A stretch of DNA of 64,000 nucleotides from Aeromonas encheleia (GCF_900637545.1 NZ_LR134376.1:1011001-1075000), one strand, 5' to 3'; counted from the stretch's first letter, positions 37,947-47,361 are shown. Notes: a model not told the origin generated them from the letters alone. Program-made: numbers and translations.

Positions 37947-38921
37947 ATGTTTACATTCCTGCTGAAACGGTTCTATCAGGCCGTGATAGTGATGTTCGTC
38001 ATCAGCCTGGTCGCCTTCTCCATCCAGGACAACCTGGGGGATCCGCTGCGCGAGCTGGTGGGACAATCCGTCTCCGAGTCCGTGCGCCATGAGTTGCGCG
38101 AAAAGATGGGCCTTAACGATCCCTTTTTGGTGAAATACAGCCGCTTCTTGCAGAACGCAGTGCAAGGGGATCTGGGCACCTCCTACTTCTTCAAGCGACC
38201 AGCCCTTGAGGTCATCCTCGACAAGCTGGTGGCTACTCTTGAGCTGGTCTTTGCCGCCGCGCTGATCATCGTCGCCGTCTCCATTCCGCTGGGGGTTTAC
38301 TCGGCGATAAGACCACGCAGCTTCCTGACCAAGCTCATCATGGCGGTGAGCAGCATCGGCATCTCGATCCCGGTCTTCCTGACCGCCATCATGCTGATGT
38401 TCGTGTTCTCCATCCAGCTCGGCTGGCTGCCGGCCTATGGCCGTGGCGAGACCTACAACCTGCTGGGCTGGGAGTCGGGCTTCTTCACCTGGGATGGCAT
38501 CAAGCACTTGATCCTGCCCGCGGTGTCGCTCTCCTCCATCATGCTGCCGCTGTTTATCCGGCTGGTGCGCTCTGAGATGCTGGAGCAGCTCTCCTCCGAG
38601 TACGTCAAGTTCGCGCGCGCCAAGGGGCTGGACAACAACAAGGTCTACTATCAGCACGCGCTCAAGAACACCATGCTGCCGGTGATCACCGTCGGCGGCG
38701 TGCAGATCGGCACCATGGTGGCCTACACCATCTTGACCGAGAGCGTGTTCCAGTGGCCGGGCACGGGCTTCCTGTTCCTCGAGGCGATCCACCGGGTCGA
38801 TACGCCGCTGATCACCGCCTACGTCATCTTCGTCGGGCTGATCTTCGTGGTGACCAATACCCTGGTCGACCTGCTCTACGGGTTCATCAACCCGACCGTT
38901 AACTTGACCGCCAAGGGGTAA
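37947..38921 (+). CDS. Peptide-type ABC transporter permease 1 (DppB-like)
   Basis: The 324-residue protein has six predicted membrane helices, starting FTFLLKRFYQAVIVMFVISLVAF. The inner-membrane EAA loop (VKFARAKGLDNNKVYYQHALKNTMLP) contacts the ATPase. AGAAGGA precedes the ATG at 37947. Its last dozen codons are repeated, diverged, 99 bp downstream. Confidence 0.9.
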   Translation: MFTFLLKRFYQAVIVMFVISLVAFSIQDNLGDPLRELVGQSVSESVRHELREKMGLNDPFLVKYSRFLQNAVQGDLGTSYFFKRPALEVILDKLVATLELVFAAALIIVAVSIPLGVYSAIRPRSFLTKLIMAVSSIGISIPVFLTAIMLMFVFSIQLGWLPAYGRGETYNLLGWESGFFTWDGIKHLILPAVSLSSIMLPLFIRLVRSEMLEQLSSEYVKFARAKGLDNNKVYYQHALKNTMLPVITVGGVQIGTMVAYTILTESVFQWPGTGFLFLEAIHRVDTPLITAYVIFVGLIFVVTNTLVDLLYGFINPTVNLTAKG

Positions 38922-38924
38922 CAC

Positions 38925-39020
38925 ATGACTAATGCTGTGACTGTGAGCCGCTGTTTGACATGGCGCAACCATGCTGGCCGTGTCATCAACCCGGCTGTCT
39001 ACCTGGCTACGAAGGGGTAA
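38925..39020 (+). repeat. Chimeric 31-codon remnant at the permease junction
   Basis: This short frame begins like the second permease (MTNAVTVS versus MSNAVTASPS) and ends like the first (INPAVYLATKG versus INPTVNLTAKG). It is explained by a diverged tandem copy of the junction (copy A 38886-38953, copy B 38985-39059, displacement 99 bp). It is unlikely to be a functional gene, though it has a start and a nearby GGGG. Confidence 0.75.
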
Positions 39021-39024
39021 GCGC

Positions 39025-39966
39025 ATGAGTAATGCAGTAACTGCGAGCCCAAGCCGCTGGGCTCGATTCAAGAACTCCGACATCGTCTACTACTTCCTGC
39101 GCGATAAAGTAGCCATGTTCAGCTTCGCCGTGTTCGTGGTGTTCGTGCTTGCCGCGCTGCTGTCGCCCTGGATCGCGCCGCACAACGTCTATGACCAGAC
39201 CAGCTTCGATCTGATGGATGCGGAGCTGCCGCCCTCCTGGCTGAGTGGTGGCGAGGAGCGCTTCTGGCTCGGCACCGACAACCAGGGCCGCGACATCTGG
39301 AGCACCATCCTCTACGGTGCCCGCATCTCGCTGACCATAGGCCTGTTCGCGGTGGGGCTGCAGCTGGTGCTGGGCATTGTCATCGGCCTCATCGCCGGTT
39401 ACTTCGGTGGCCGCATCGACAACCTGTTGATGCGCTTCGCCGACGTGCAGCTGTCGTTCTCCACCATGATGGTGGCGATCATCATCTCTGCCATCTTCCA
39501 GGCCAGCTTTGGCTCCGAGGTCTACTCTGAGTTCGCCATCGTCATGCTGGTGGTGATCATCGGCATCGCCGAGTGGCCGCAGTACGCCCGTACCGTGCGC
39601 GCCTCCGTGCTGGCCGAGAAGAAGAAGGAGTATGTGGAAGCGGCGCAGGTGATGGGTTTCCGTGCCCCGCGCATCATGTTCCGTCATATCTTGCCGAACT
39701 GCCTGTCACCCATCCTGGTCATCTCCACAGTGCAGGTGGCGAACGCCATCATGAGTGAGGCCGCGCTCTCCTTCCTGGGTCTCGGCATGCCGGTGGATCA
39801 GCCGTCGCTCGGCTCCCTCATCAGCGTGGGCTTCAACTACATCTTCTCCGGCTCCTGGTGGATCACCGCCTTCCCGGGGATCTGCCTGGTGGTGCTGGTG
39901 CTGGTGATCAACCTGCTCGGCGACTGGCTGCGGGATGTGTTTAACCCGAAGATCTACAAGGGCTGA
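39025..39966 (+). CDS. Peptide-type ABC transporter permease 2 (DppC-like)
   Basis: The 313-residue product has an N-terminal soluble extension and six membrane helices. A periplasmic loop with WLGTDNQGRDIWS, typical of DppC/OppC, and the EAA loop (VEAAQVMGFRAPRIMFRHILPN) are both seen. The ATG at 39025 follows AAGGGG. It ends the operon before a bidirectional terminator. Confidence 0.9.
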   Translation: MSNAVTASPSRWARFKNSDIVYYFLRDKVAMFSFAVFVVFVLAALLSPWIAPHNVYDQTSFDLMDAELPPSWLSGGEERFWLGTDNQGRDIWSTILYGARISLTIGLFAVGLQLVLGIVIGLIAGYFGGRIDNLLMRFADVQLSFSTMMVAIIISAIFQASFGSEVYSEFAIVMLVVIIGIAEWPQYARTVRASVLAEKKKEYVEAAQVMGFRAPRIMFRHILPNCLSPILVISTVQVANAIMSEAALSFLGLGMPVDQPSLGSLISVGFNYIFSGSWWITAFPGICLVVLVLVINLLGDWLRDVFNPKIYKG

Positions 39967-39994
39967 TGGCCTGAGCCTGATCGCATCAAGCAAT

Positions 39995-40024
39995 AAAAAA
40001 GGGCGCCTGTTCGGCGCCCTTTTT
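39995..40024. terminator. Bidirectional terminator between dppC-like and dxs
   Basis: AAAAAAGGGCGCC-TGTTC-GGCGCCCTTTTT serves the convergent genes on both strands. Confidence 0.92.
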
Positions 40025-40043
40025 CTATCTGTGTGCTGGCTCG

Positions 40044-41909
40044 TCAGGCCTGCTGCCAGGCCTGGATGCTGGCCAGGATGCCAGCACCGTCGAGTCCCAG
40101 CAGCGCGTAGATCTCCTCCTGGGTGCCCTGTTCGATAAAGCGGTCGGGCAGGCCCAGATTGAGTACCGGCTTGCACTGCTTGGTACGCATCAGCAGCTCG
40201 TTCACCGCCGAACCGGCACCGCCCATGATGGCGTTGTCTTCCAGGGTGACAAACTGGGAGTGGGTGGCGGCCAGGGAGAGCACCAGTGCCTCGTCCATGG
40301 GTTTGACGAAGCGCATGTCCACCAGGGTGGCGTCCAGCGTCTCGGCGGCGGCCTTGGCCTGATGCAGCAGGGTACCAAACGCCAGTATGGCGGTGCCCTT
40401 GCCTTCACGAAGGATGCGGCCCTTGCCCAGCTCCAGCGCCGTCATCTCGCTCATGATCTCGGTGCCAGCGCCGCTGCCACGGGGATAACGCACCGCCGTC
40501 GGCTGATTGCACTGGTAGCCGGTGTAGAGCATCTGGCGACACTCGTTCTCGTCGGAGGGGGTCATCACCACCATGTTTGGCACCGTGCGCAGGAAGCTGA
40601 TGTCGAACGCGCCCTGGTGGGTGGGGCCGTCGGCCCCCACCAGACCGGCACGGTCGATGGCAAACAGCACCGGCAGCCCCTGCAGCGCCACGTCGTGGAT
40701 CAGCTGGTCGTAGGCTCGTTGCAGGAAGCTGGAGTAGATGGCCACCACCGGCTTCTGGCCGGCGATGGCGAGGCCGGCGGCGAAGGTGACCGCGTGCTGT
40801 TCGGCGATGGCCACGTCGAAGTAGCGATCCGGGTACTGCTGGCTGAACTTGACCAGCCCAGAGCCCTCGCGCATGGCGGGGGTGATGCCGACCAGCTTCT
40901 CGTCTCTGGCGGCCATGTCGCACAGCCACTGGCCGAAGATGGCGGAGAAGGTCGGCTTGCCGCCGCCGCTCTTGGGCAGGGCACAGTCGTCCGGGTTGAA
41001 CTTGGGCACGGCGTGATAACCGATGGGATCCTTCTCGGCCGGCTCGTAACCCTTGCCCTTTTTGGTCTTGACGTGCAGCAGTTGCGGCCCCTTGAGGTTG
41101 CGCATGTTGCGCAGGGTCTCGACCAGAGCGTTGATGTCATGGCCGTCGATGGGGCCTATGTAGTTGAAGCCGAACTCCTCGAACAGGGTGCCAGGCACCA
41201 CCATGCCCTTGAGGTGCTCCTCGGCCCGCTTGGCCAGCTCCTTGACCGGAGGCAGGCCCGCCAGCACCTTCTTGCCGCCTTCGCGGATGGTGGTGTAGAG
41301 CTTGCCGGACATCAGCCGGGCCAGATGGTTGTTGAGCGCCCCCACGTTCTCGGAGATGGACATCTCGTTGTCGTTGAGCACCACCAGCATGTCCTTGTGG
41401 ACATCACCGGCGTGATTGAGCGCCTCGAACGCCATGCCGGCGGTGATGGCGCCATCGCCGATCACCGCCACCACCTTGCGACCCAGCCCTTCGCGCTCGG
41501 CGGCGACCGCCATGCCGAGTGCCGCACCTATGGAGGTGCTGGAGTGGCCGACGGAGAGCACGTCATACTCGCTCTCGTCGCGCCAGGGGAAGGGGTGCAG
41601 GCCGTCTTTCTGGCGAATGGTGTGAATGCGTTCGCGCCGGCCGGTCAGGATCTTGTGGGGATAGGCCTGGTGGCCCACGTCCCACACCAGCCGATCGAAC
41701 GGGGTGTTGTAGACGTAGTGCAGCGCCACCGTCAGCTCGACGGTGCCGAGACCGGAGGCGAAGTGGCCGCTGGAGCGGCTCACCGAGCGCAGCAGGTACT
41801 CGCGCAACTCGTTGCACAGCACGGGCAGCCGCTCGAAGGGCAGGGATCGCAACTCGACCGGCGTATCCGCGAGGGCCAGGTTGGGGAAATTGCTTATATC
41901 AACGCTCAT
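40044..41909 (-). CDS. dxs: 1-deoxy-D-xylulose-5-phosphate synthase
   Basis: Dxs condenses pyruvate and glyceraldehyde-3-phosphate, the first step of the MEP isoprenoid pathway, also feeding thiamine and pyridoxal. The 621 residues contain the thiamine-diphosphate motif [19 protein letters not shown], the [12 protein letters not shown] segment and [15 protein letters not shown]. It lies 21 bp after ispA in the conserved xseB-ispA-dxs order. Confidence 0.97.
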   Translation of the reverse strand: MSVDISNFPNLALADTPVELRSLPFERLPVLCNELREYLLRSVSRSSGHFASGLGTVELTVALHYVYNTPFDRLVWDVGHQAYPHKILTGRRERIHTIRQKDGLHPFPWRDESEYDVLSVGHSSTSIGAALGMAVAAEREGLGRKVVAVIGDGAITAGMAFEALNHAGDVHKDMLVVLNDNEMSISENVGALNNHLARLMSGKLYTTIREGGKKVLAGLPPVKELAKRAEEHLKGMVVPGTLFEEFGFNYIGPIDGHDINALVETLRNMRNLKGPQLLHVKTKKGKGYEPAEKDPIGYHAVPKFNPDDCALPKSGGGKPTFSAIFGQWLCDMAARDEKLVGITPAMREGSGLVKFSQQYPDRYFDVAIAEQHAVTFAAGLAIAGQKPVVAIYSSFLQRAYDQLIHDVALQGLPVLFAIDRAGLVGADGPTHQGAFDISFLRTVPNMVVMTPSDENECRQMLYTGYQCNQPTAVRYPRGSGAGTEIMSEMTALELGKGRILREGKGTAILAFGTLLHQAKAAAETLDATLVDMRFVKPMDEALVLSLAATHSQFVTLEDNAIMGGAGSAVNELLMRTKQCKPVLNLGLPDRFIEQGTQEEIYALLGLDGAGILASIQAWQQA

Positions 41910-41930
41910 ATTGTTACTGTTATCCAGCGT

Positions 41931-42821
41931 TTAGTGGGTTCGCTCGATGATGTAATCGGCAAACGCTTCCAGAATGTCGGTATTGTAGGGCAAGGATTGC
42001 AGTGCTGTTAAGGCCTTGTCATGCAGTTCGCGAGCCAGCTCACGGGCATTGTCGAGCCCGAGCAGGGCCGGATAGGTGCTCTTCTCCTGCGCCAGATCCG
42101 AGCCTTGCGGCTTGCCCAGGGTCGCGGTATCGCCGGTGATGTCGAGGATGTCATCCTGCACCTGGAAGGCGAGCCCGATGGCGGCGGCATAGGCTTGCAG
42201 CGCGGCCAGGGTGGCGGGGGCCACATCGGCCTTGCACAGGGCTCCCAGGGTGACGGCGCACTCGATGAGCGCCCCCGTCTTGTGGCGGTGCACCTGCTCC
42301 AGCTCGGCGAGGCTGATCTGGCGGCTCTCGGCCTCCAGATCCAGCGCCTGACCGCCGCACATACCGAGATAACCCGAGGCGCGCGCCAGGGTACTCAACA
42401 TCTTCACCCGGTTGGCCAGAAGCGAGTCGGGCAGGGGATGGTCCGCCAGGATCGAGAACGCCAGGGTCTGCAGGGCATCGCCGGCCAGGATGGCGGTGCC
42501 TTCATCGAACGCCTTGTGCACGGTCGGCTGGCCGCGACGCAGATCGTCGTTGTCCATGGCGGGCAGATCGTCGTGCAGCAGAGAGTAGGCGTGAATGCAC
42601 TCCACCGCGGCGGCCGGCCCGTCTAGCCGCTCGCTCGGCACCCCCAGCATCTCGCCGACGGCGTAGACCAGGAAGGGGCGTACCCGTTTGCCGCCGAGCA
42701 GCAGACCGTATTTCATTGCGTCCCGCAGGCGAGGCGCCATGGCGGGCAAGGCGTCAAGCTGCGCCGACAGACAGTCGTCGATGCGACGACGGTGCCGGCG
42801 GGAGAAGTCGTCCAGCGTCAC
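41931..42821 (-). CDS. ispA: Farnesyl diphosphate synthase
   Basis: IspA makes farnesyl diphosphate from IPP and DMAPP. The 296-residue prenyltransferase has the first aspartate motif DDLPAMDNDDLRRG, the second DDILD, and GGKRVRPFL. It starts at GTG 42821, directly after the xseB stop (TGAGTG). The two genes are therefore probably translated together. Confidence 0.95.
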   Translation of the reverse strand: MTLDDFSRRHRRRIDDCLSAQLDALPAMAPRLRDAMKYGLLLGGKRVRPFLVYAVGEMLGVPSERLDGPAAAVECIHAYSLLHDDLPAMDNDDLRRGQPTVHKAFDEGTAILAGDALQTLAFSILADHPLPDSLLANRVKMLSTLARASGYLGMCGGQALDLEAESRQISLAELEQVHRHKTGALIECAVTLGALCKADVAPATLAALQAYAAAIGLAFQVQDDILDITGDTATLGKPQGSDLAQEKSTYPALLGLDNARELARELHDKALTALQSLPYNTDILEAFADYIIERTH

Positions 42822-43073
42822 TCACTGCTCTCCTTGCTCTGGTCGAAAGGGGGTCAGTTGCTCGCTGCCATCGGCCTGCGTCAACAGGATCTGGATCTTC
42901 TGCTCGGCCTGCTCCAGCTTCTGCTGACCGGCCCGGACCAGATGGATGCCCTGTTCGAACTGCTTGAGCGCCTCCTCGAGGGGGAGTGACCCCTGTTCAA
43001 GTTGATGCACTATGGCTTCCAGCTCTTCCAGGGTGGCATCAAAACTCAGACGGTCGATTTTTTTACTGGCCAT
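42822..43073 (-). CDS. xseB: Exodeoxyribonuclease VII small subunit
   Basis: The 83-residue helical subunit of exonuclease VII has the family core FDATLEELEAIVHQLEQGSL..EEALKQFEQGIHLVRAGQ. The ATG at 43073 has GAGG 6 bp upstream; the ATG two codons earlier touches that GAGG and is rejected. The small C-terminal tail is variable in the family. Confidence 0.94.
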   Translation of the reverse strand: MASKKIDRLSFDATLEELEAIVHQLEQGSLPLEEALKQFEQGIHLVRAGQQKLEQAEQKIQILLTQADGSEQLTPFRPEQGEQ

Positions 43074-43153
43074 GTCCATCCTCGGGGATTGAAAAAAACG
43101 GCTCATCTTAACATCGACCGGGCAGCGGGGGGAGGCAGAAAAGCGCGCCGCGC

Positions 43154-43180
43154 TCAAACTATCGCGACCGCGGCCGATAA
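43154..43180 (+). promoter_or_regulatory. Sigma28 (FliA)-like promoter of pomAB
   Basis: GCCGATAA (43173-43180) is the exact sigma28 -10 element. An imperfect -35, TCAAACTA, lies 11 bp upstream, the correct spacing. The start would be about 120 bp before pomA, a late flagellar gene, which fits sigma28 control. Confidence 0.55.
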
Positions 43181-43307
43181 GAGCGGGCCGGCAACCATGC
43201 ATGGCTTGCAGGCCGTTGAGCTGTGTCAGGCTTGCCGCCCGAGGCGCAATAGCAGAAAATTCAACAAAGTATAAATAAATGGCAAGTTCGGCGACAGGAG
43301 TAGGGAT

Positions 43308-44066
43308 GTGGATTTAGGCAGTCTGATAGGCATAGTGCTGGGGTTCGGGGTCGTGGTGTACGGTATGTCGTTGGGTGGCCCCATGACCATGTACGTGGAT
43401 ATGCCCTCGGTCTATATCACCATACTGGGTTCCCTGTTCATCGCCATGATGAAGTTCAACCTCAGCCAGTTCTTGATGGCGTTCAAGGTGGCGGGCAAGG
43501 CCTTCATGTACAAGGGCGACAAGCTGGATGATCTGATCACCAAGGCGGTCGAGCTGGCCGACTCGGCGCGCAAGGGGGGCTTCCTGGCCCTGGAGGCGGC
43601 GGAGATCCCCAACACCTTCATGAAGAAGGGCATCGACATGCTGGTGGACGGCCATGACGCCGACGTGGTGCGGGCCGTGATGGAGAAGGACATAGAGCTG
43701 ACCTCGGAGCGTCACGTCATCGCCATCAAGGTGTTTCGCGCCCTCGGCGACCTCGGCCCCGCCATGGGCATGATAGGGACGCTGGTGGGACTGGTGGCCA
43801 TGCTGGCCAACATGAGCGACCCCAAATCCATCGGTCCGGCCATGGCGGTGGCCCTGCTGACCACCCTGTATGGCGCCATCGAGGCCAACATGATCGCCAT
43901 CCCCATCGCCGACAAGCTGGAGCTGCGCAGCGGCGAGGAGCGCCTGAGCCGGACCCTGATCCTTGACGCCATCATGGGCATCCAGGATGGCCAGAATCCC
44001 AGGGTGATCCAGGCGATGCTGCAGAACTATCTGCATCAGTCCAAACGCAACAACGGGCTCGAGTAG
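43308..44066 (+). CDS. pomA: Flagellar motor stator protein PomA (sodium type)
   Basis: PomA forms, with PomB, the sodium channel and torque unit of the polar flagellum. The 252 residues have four membrane segments, a large cytoplasmic loop, and GPAMGMIGTLVGLVAML with the key proline of the MotA family. The sequence follows Vibrio PomA closely (AGKAFM, VDGHDADVVR, AIQDGQNPRVI). The start is GTG at 43308 with AGGAG 7 bp upstream; the overlapping ATG at 43306 stops at once. Confidence 0.93.
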   Translation: MDLGSLIGIVLGFGVVVYGMSLGGPMTMYVDMPSVYITILGSLFIAMMKFNLSQFLMAFKVAGKAFMYKGDKLDDLITKAVELADSARKGGFLALEAAEIPNTFMKKGIDMLVDGHDADVVRAVMEKDIELTSERHVIAIKVFRALGDLGPAMGMIGTLVGLVAMLANMSDPKSIGPAMAVALLTTLYGAIEANMIAIPIADKLELRSGEERLSRTLILDAIMGIQDGQNPRVIQAMLQNYLHQSKRNNGLE

Positions 44067-44074
44067 GAGGCCGC

Positions 44075-44968
44075 ATGTCAAAGTGCAAGTGTCCGCCGCC
44101 CGGGCTGCCCGGTTACATGGGTACCTTCGCCGATCTGATGTCGCTGCTGATGTGCTTCTTCGTGCTGCTGCTCTCCTTCGCCGAGATGGACGTGCAGAAG
44201 TTCAAGCAGATCGCCGGCTCCATGGAGAAGGCCTTCGGGGTGCAGAATATCCTGGAGGTCAAAGACATTCCCAAGGGGACCTCGGTCATCGCCCAGGAGT
44301 TCAGGCCGGGTCGGCCCGAACCGACTCCCATCGATACCATCATGCAGCAGACCATAGACCTGACCCAGACCGAGCTGGAGTTCCAGCCCGGTGAGGCGGA
44401 TCAGGCCGGTGGCAAGGACAAGACGGATGGCAAACTGAGTGGCGGCGATACCATGCAACAGGCCCAGAAGGCGCAGGCGCAGTCCAACGAGCTGGCCAAG
44501 ATGCTGGCCGAGCAACTGCAGGCCCAGATCCAGGACGGGGCCATCGAGATAGAGGCGCTCGGTCAGCAGATCATCATCCGCATTCGCGAGAAGGCGGCCT
44601 TCCCGGCGGGCTCGGCCTTCCTGCAGCCCCAGTTCTGGCCGGTGGTCCGCAAGGTGGCGGCCCTGCTCAAGGATGTGCCGGGGGAGATCACCGTCTCCGG
44701 CCACACCGACGATGTCGCCACCGAGGACGAACTGTTCGAGTCCAACTGGGAGCTGTCATCCCAACGGGCGGTGGCGGTGGCCCATCAGATGATCAAGGTG
44801 CCCGGCTTCGACGGAGGACGCCTGGTGGTGCAGGGCATGGCGGATTCCCAGCCGCTGGTCCCGAACAACAGCCCGGAGAACCGGCGCATGAACCGGCGGG
44901 TGGAGATCGCCATCATGCAGGGTAAACCGACTGTGTCGGCACCGATCGGCGTGTCCGGCCAGAAGTAG
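44075..44968 (+). CDS. pomB: Flagellar motor stator protein PomB
   Basis: The 297-residue protein has one membrane helix with the ion-binding aspartate (Asp20, in TFADLMSLLMCFFVLLLSFAE), a plug/linker region and a C-terminal OmpA-like peptidoglycan-binding domain (VSGHTDD, SSQRAVAVAH, NRRMNRRVEI). It lies 8 bp after pomA. The cysteine-rich N-terminus (KCKCPPPG) is typical of PomB. Confidence 0.93.
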   Translation: MSKCKCPPPGLPGYMGTFADLMSLLMCFFVLLLSFAEMDVQKFKQIAGSMEKAFGVQNILEVKDIPKGTSVIAQEFRPGRPEPTPIDTIMQQTIDLTQTELEFQPGEADQAGGKDKTDGKLSGGDTMQQAQKAQAQSNELAKMLAEQLQAQIQDGAIEIEALGQQIIIRIREKAAFPAGSAFLQPQFWPVVRKVAALLKDVPGEITVSGHTDDVATEDELFESNWELSSQRAVAVAHQMIKVPGFDGGRLVVQGMADSQPLVPNNSPENRRMNRRVEIAIMQGKPTVSAPIGVSGQK

Positions 44969-45054
44969 CATTAGGCGCAAAGCGCGATCCTGCTCGCAGG
45001 GGCTGACATGGATTTTGTGGCGGCTTCATATTAAGATGCCTCATCCGAACCGAT

Positions 45055-45090
45055 AGCTGCGGCTCTCTTTGATTGCCGCAGCTTCTCTTT
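45055..45090 (+). terminator. Hairpin between pomB and greA
   Basis: AGCTGCGGC / GCCGCAGCT (9 bp, 11-base loop) followed by TCTCTTTAT ends 24 bp before the greA start. It may end pomAB transcripts or act as a leader terminator of greA, as the GraL region does in E. coli. Confidence 0.55.
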
Positions 45091-45113
45091 ATAAAGCAAC
45101 CCAGGTTTCGACT

Positions 45114-45590
45114 ATGAATCATACTCCGATGACTGTTCGCGGCGCCGAAAAGCTGCGTCAAGAGCTCGACTATCTGAAGAGCGAGCTGCGTCCCCAGATT
45201 ATCGAAGCGATTGCTGATGCCCGTGAACATGGTGATCTGAAAGAAAACGCCGAGTACCATGCCGCTCGCGAGCAGCAGGGTTTTTGTGAAGGCCGCATTC
45301 AGGAGATTGAGAGCAAGCTCTCCAATGCCCAGGTGATCGATATCACCAAGATTACCAACAATGGCCGTGTCATCTTCGGTGCGACCGTGACCCTGCTCAA
45401 GAGCGAGACGGAAGAGGAAGTGGTGTATCGCATCGTGGGTGACGACGAGGCGGACATCAAACAGAACATGATCTCCGTGAACTCCCCCATCGCCCGTGCC
45501 CTGATCGGCAAGGAAGTGGACGATGTCGCCATCGTCAAGACGCCAGGCGGTGATGTGGAGTACGAGATCCTGGAGGTTGTCTACCTCTAA
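45114..45590 (+). CDS. greA: Transcription elongation factor GreA
   Basis: GreA rescues backtracked RNA polymerase by stimulating transcript cleavage. At 158 residues it equals E. coli GreA. The coiled-coil N-domain carries the acidic tip [17 protein letters not shown], and the C-domain has GATVTLL and [14 protein letters not shown]. The ATG at 45114 gives the standard N-terminus; the 39-residue longer form has no support. Confidence 0.97.
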   Translation: MNHTPMTVRGAEKLRQELDYLKSELRPQIIEAIADAREHGDLKENAEYHAAREQQGFCEGRIQEIESKLSNAQVIDITKITNNGRVIFGATVTLLKSETEEEVVYRIVGDDEADIKQNMISVNSPIARALIGKEVDDVAIVKTPGGDVEYEILEVVYL

Positions 45591-45610
45591 GCTGGAGGGG
45601 CGACTGACAG

Positions 45611-45633
45611 ACAGGGGAGCGAGGCTCCCCTGT
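45611..45633 (+). terminator. Terminator of greA
   Basis: A 10 bp perfect stem ACAGGGGAGC / GCTCCCCTGT with a GAG loop is followed by TGTATTT. Confidence 0.75.
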
Positions 45634-45638
45634 TGTAT

Positions 45639-46232
45639 TTAGTCCGCCTGGTATTCCTGGACGAAGGCGTCCTGGTGACGCTGGAAGATCCAGTCTCGCA
45701 GCTGTTCCCGGTCCGTTTTGTCCAGCTCGAACTGCAGGGCCCAGTCGTGCCGCTGCTTGCGCGAGCGGATGCGCCTGATCAGGGTGCCGCTCAGTGGCAG
45801 AGGGGGCAACCCTTCGATCTGCAGGCTGCCGTTGAGGGCATCCCCCTTGGTCAGCGCCGCTGGCAGCCCTTCGACGATCAGGCCGCCGACCGACAGGCTG
45901 TGGACCGAATAGTTGCCATCGGCCGTCTGCAGGCTGGCCTTCTCATCGAGGCGCCAGGCGCGCAGGTGAGGGTAGCCCAACTCGGTGATGCTCGGGGCGG
46001 CGATGCGCAGCTCGGTGTGACCCTCCTCGTCTTCGGTGCAGTGCAGCGGAAAGCGCAGCTGATGGCCGGCGATCCGTGCCTCGAGGACCAGGGGATCGGC
46101 CCGTTGCAGCAGGCGGAGCAGGGGGAGGTTCAGATAACCGCGCAGGAACTGGCCGGCGGCCTTGTCCTCGGTGTCTCCCAAGTCCTGCAGCATGGCCAGC
46201 TCTTCTTCGGTGAGGATCTGATGCTTGTCCAT
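45639..46232 (-). CDS. PilZ-like domain protein
   Basis: The 197-residue cytosolic protein has an acidic N-terminus and a C-terminal beta-rich region with SVHSLSVGGLIVEG and LIRRIRSRKQRHDWALQFE. These recall the second half of PilZ (D/NxSxxG and the closing strands), but the motif reads SLSVGG. The RxxxR arm is present only loosely (RAWRLDE), so c-di-GMP binding is doubtful. The ATG at 46232 is used; a TTG at 46247 is in frame. It may respond to the c-di-GMP enzyme encoded at 20.8 kb, which is speculation. Confidence 0.55.
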   Translation of the reverse strand: MDKHQILTEEELAMLQDLGDTEDKAAGQFLRGYLNLPLLRLLQRADPLVLEARIAGHQLRFPLHCTEDEEGHTELRIAAPSITELGYPHLRAWRLDEKASLQTADGNYSVHSLSVGGLIVEGLPAALTKGDALNGSLQIEGLPPLPLSGTLIRRIRSRKQRHDWALQFELDKTDREQLRDWIFQRHQDAFVQEYQAD

Positions 46233-46312
46233 AGTGGATGTCCGCAAGTATTCATCGCAGGTTAAGGGCCTGACGACTATTTTGGCAAGCGACTTGGGAA
46301 GAAGGGAAATGA

Positions 46313-46336
46313 AGGAAAGAGCGAATGCTCTTTCCT
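46313..46336 (-). terminator. Terminator of yhbY
   Basis: A 10 bp stem AGGAAAGAGC / GCTCTTTCCT sits directly after the yhbY stop; on the minus strand TCATTTCC follows. Confidence 0.6.
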
Positions 46337-46337
46337 G

Positions 46338-46634
46338 TTACTTGCGCGGTAATTGGATCTTGGGTTCAGTCGCCTGACGATAGATGGTCAGCACATGGCC
46401 CATGCTCTGTACCTTGATGGAGCCGGTCTCACGGACGATGGCTTCCATCACCAGCTGTTTCATCTCACGATCTTCAGACGACACCTTAACCTTGATCAGC
46501 TCGTGGTGGTTCAGCGCCAGATCGATCTCGGCCAGCACACCTTCAGTCAGGCCGTGTTGTCCCAAGAGGACGACCGGCTTCAGGCTGTGGGCAAGGCCCT
46601 TGAGGTACTGTTTCTGTTTATTGTTGAGAATCAT
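46338..46634 (-). CDS. yhbY: Ribosome assembly RNA-binding protein YhbY (CRM domain)
   Basis: The 98-residue protein consists of one CRM domain with the GxxG-type loop LLGQHGLTEGVLAEID and LIKVKVSSED. It associates with pre-50S particles in E. coli. It diverges from rlmE-ftsH, the conserved arrangement in gammaproteobacteria. Confidence 0.93.
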   Translation of the reverse strand: MILNNKQKQYLKGLAHSLKPVVLLGQHGLTEGVLAEIDLALNHHELIKVKVSSEDREMKQLVMEAIVRETGSIKVQSMGHVLTIYRQATEPKIQLPRK

Positions 46635-46731
46635 GGCAATTTCTTCATAAGTCAGGGTTGAAAGGGGCGTATTCTACCCCCACTTAGCCCTTAATACTAA
46701 TAACCCTTGTGGTTTTTTAAAGTCGACAATC

Positions 46732-47361
46732 ATGACCCAGAAAAAACATTCCCCCAGTTCAACCCGCTGGTTAAAAGAACATTTTGACGATCATTACGTC
46801 AAAAAAGCCCAGAAGTTGGGACTGCGTTCCCGCGCCGTGTTCAAGATCGATGAGATCCAGGGCAAGGACAAATTGCTCAAACCGGGCATGACGGTGGTGG
46901 ATCTGGGGGCGGCCCCCGGTGGCTGGTCCCAGTTCGCCATCAATCAGGTGGGTGACAACGGGCGGGTGATCGCGTGCGATATTCTGCCGATGGATTCCAT
47001 CGCCGGTGTCGATTTCCTGCAGGGGGACTTTCGGGAGGAAACTGTGCTCGGCGCCTTGCTGGCACGGGTGGGCCCGGACAAGGTTGATGTCGTCATGTCT
47101 GACATGGCGCCCAACATGAGCGGTACCCCGCAGGTGGATCAGGCACGCTCCATGTATCTGATCGAGCTGGCGCTGGATATGTGCAATCAGGTCCTACGTA
47201 CCAACGGCAGTTTCGTGGTCAAGGTGTTCCAGGGAGAGGGTTTTGATGCCTATCTCAATGAAATTCGTAAACTTTTTTCTGCCGTCAAGATACGTAAACC
47301 AGACTCCTCCCGTGCCCGTTCACGAGAAGTCTACATTGTGGCTACCGGTTTTAAACTGTAG
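46732..47361 (+). CDS. rlmE: 23S rRNA (uridine2552-2'-O)-methyltransferase
   Basis: RlmE (FtsJ, RrmJ) methylates U2552 in the ribosomal A loop. The 209-residue protein has the SAM loop [15 protein letters not shown] and the catalytic K-D-K-E set, of which the Asp is in SDMAPNMSG and the second Lys in [11 protein letters not shown]. It is 54 bp from ftsH, with which it is co-regulated by heat shock in E. coli. Confidence 0.96.
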   Translation: MTQKKHSPSSTRWLKEHFDDHYVKKAQKLGLRSRAVFKIDEIQGKDKLLKPGMTVVDLGAAPGGWSQFAINQVGDNGRVIACDILPMDSIAGVDFLQGDFREETVLGALLARVGPDKVDVVMSDMAPNMSGTPQVDQARSMYLIELALDMCNQVLRTNGSFVVKVFQGEGFDAYLNEIRKLFSAVKIRKPDSSRARSREVYIVATGFKL

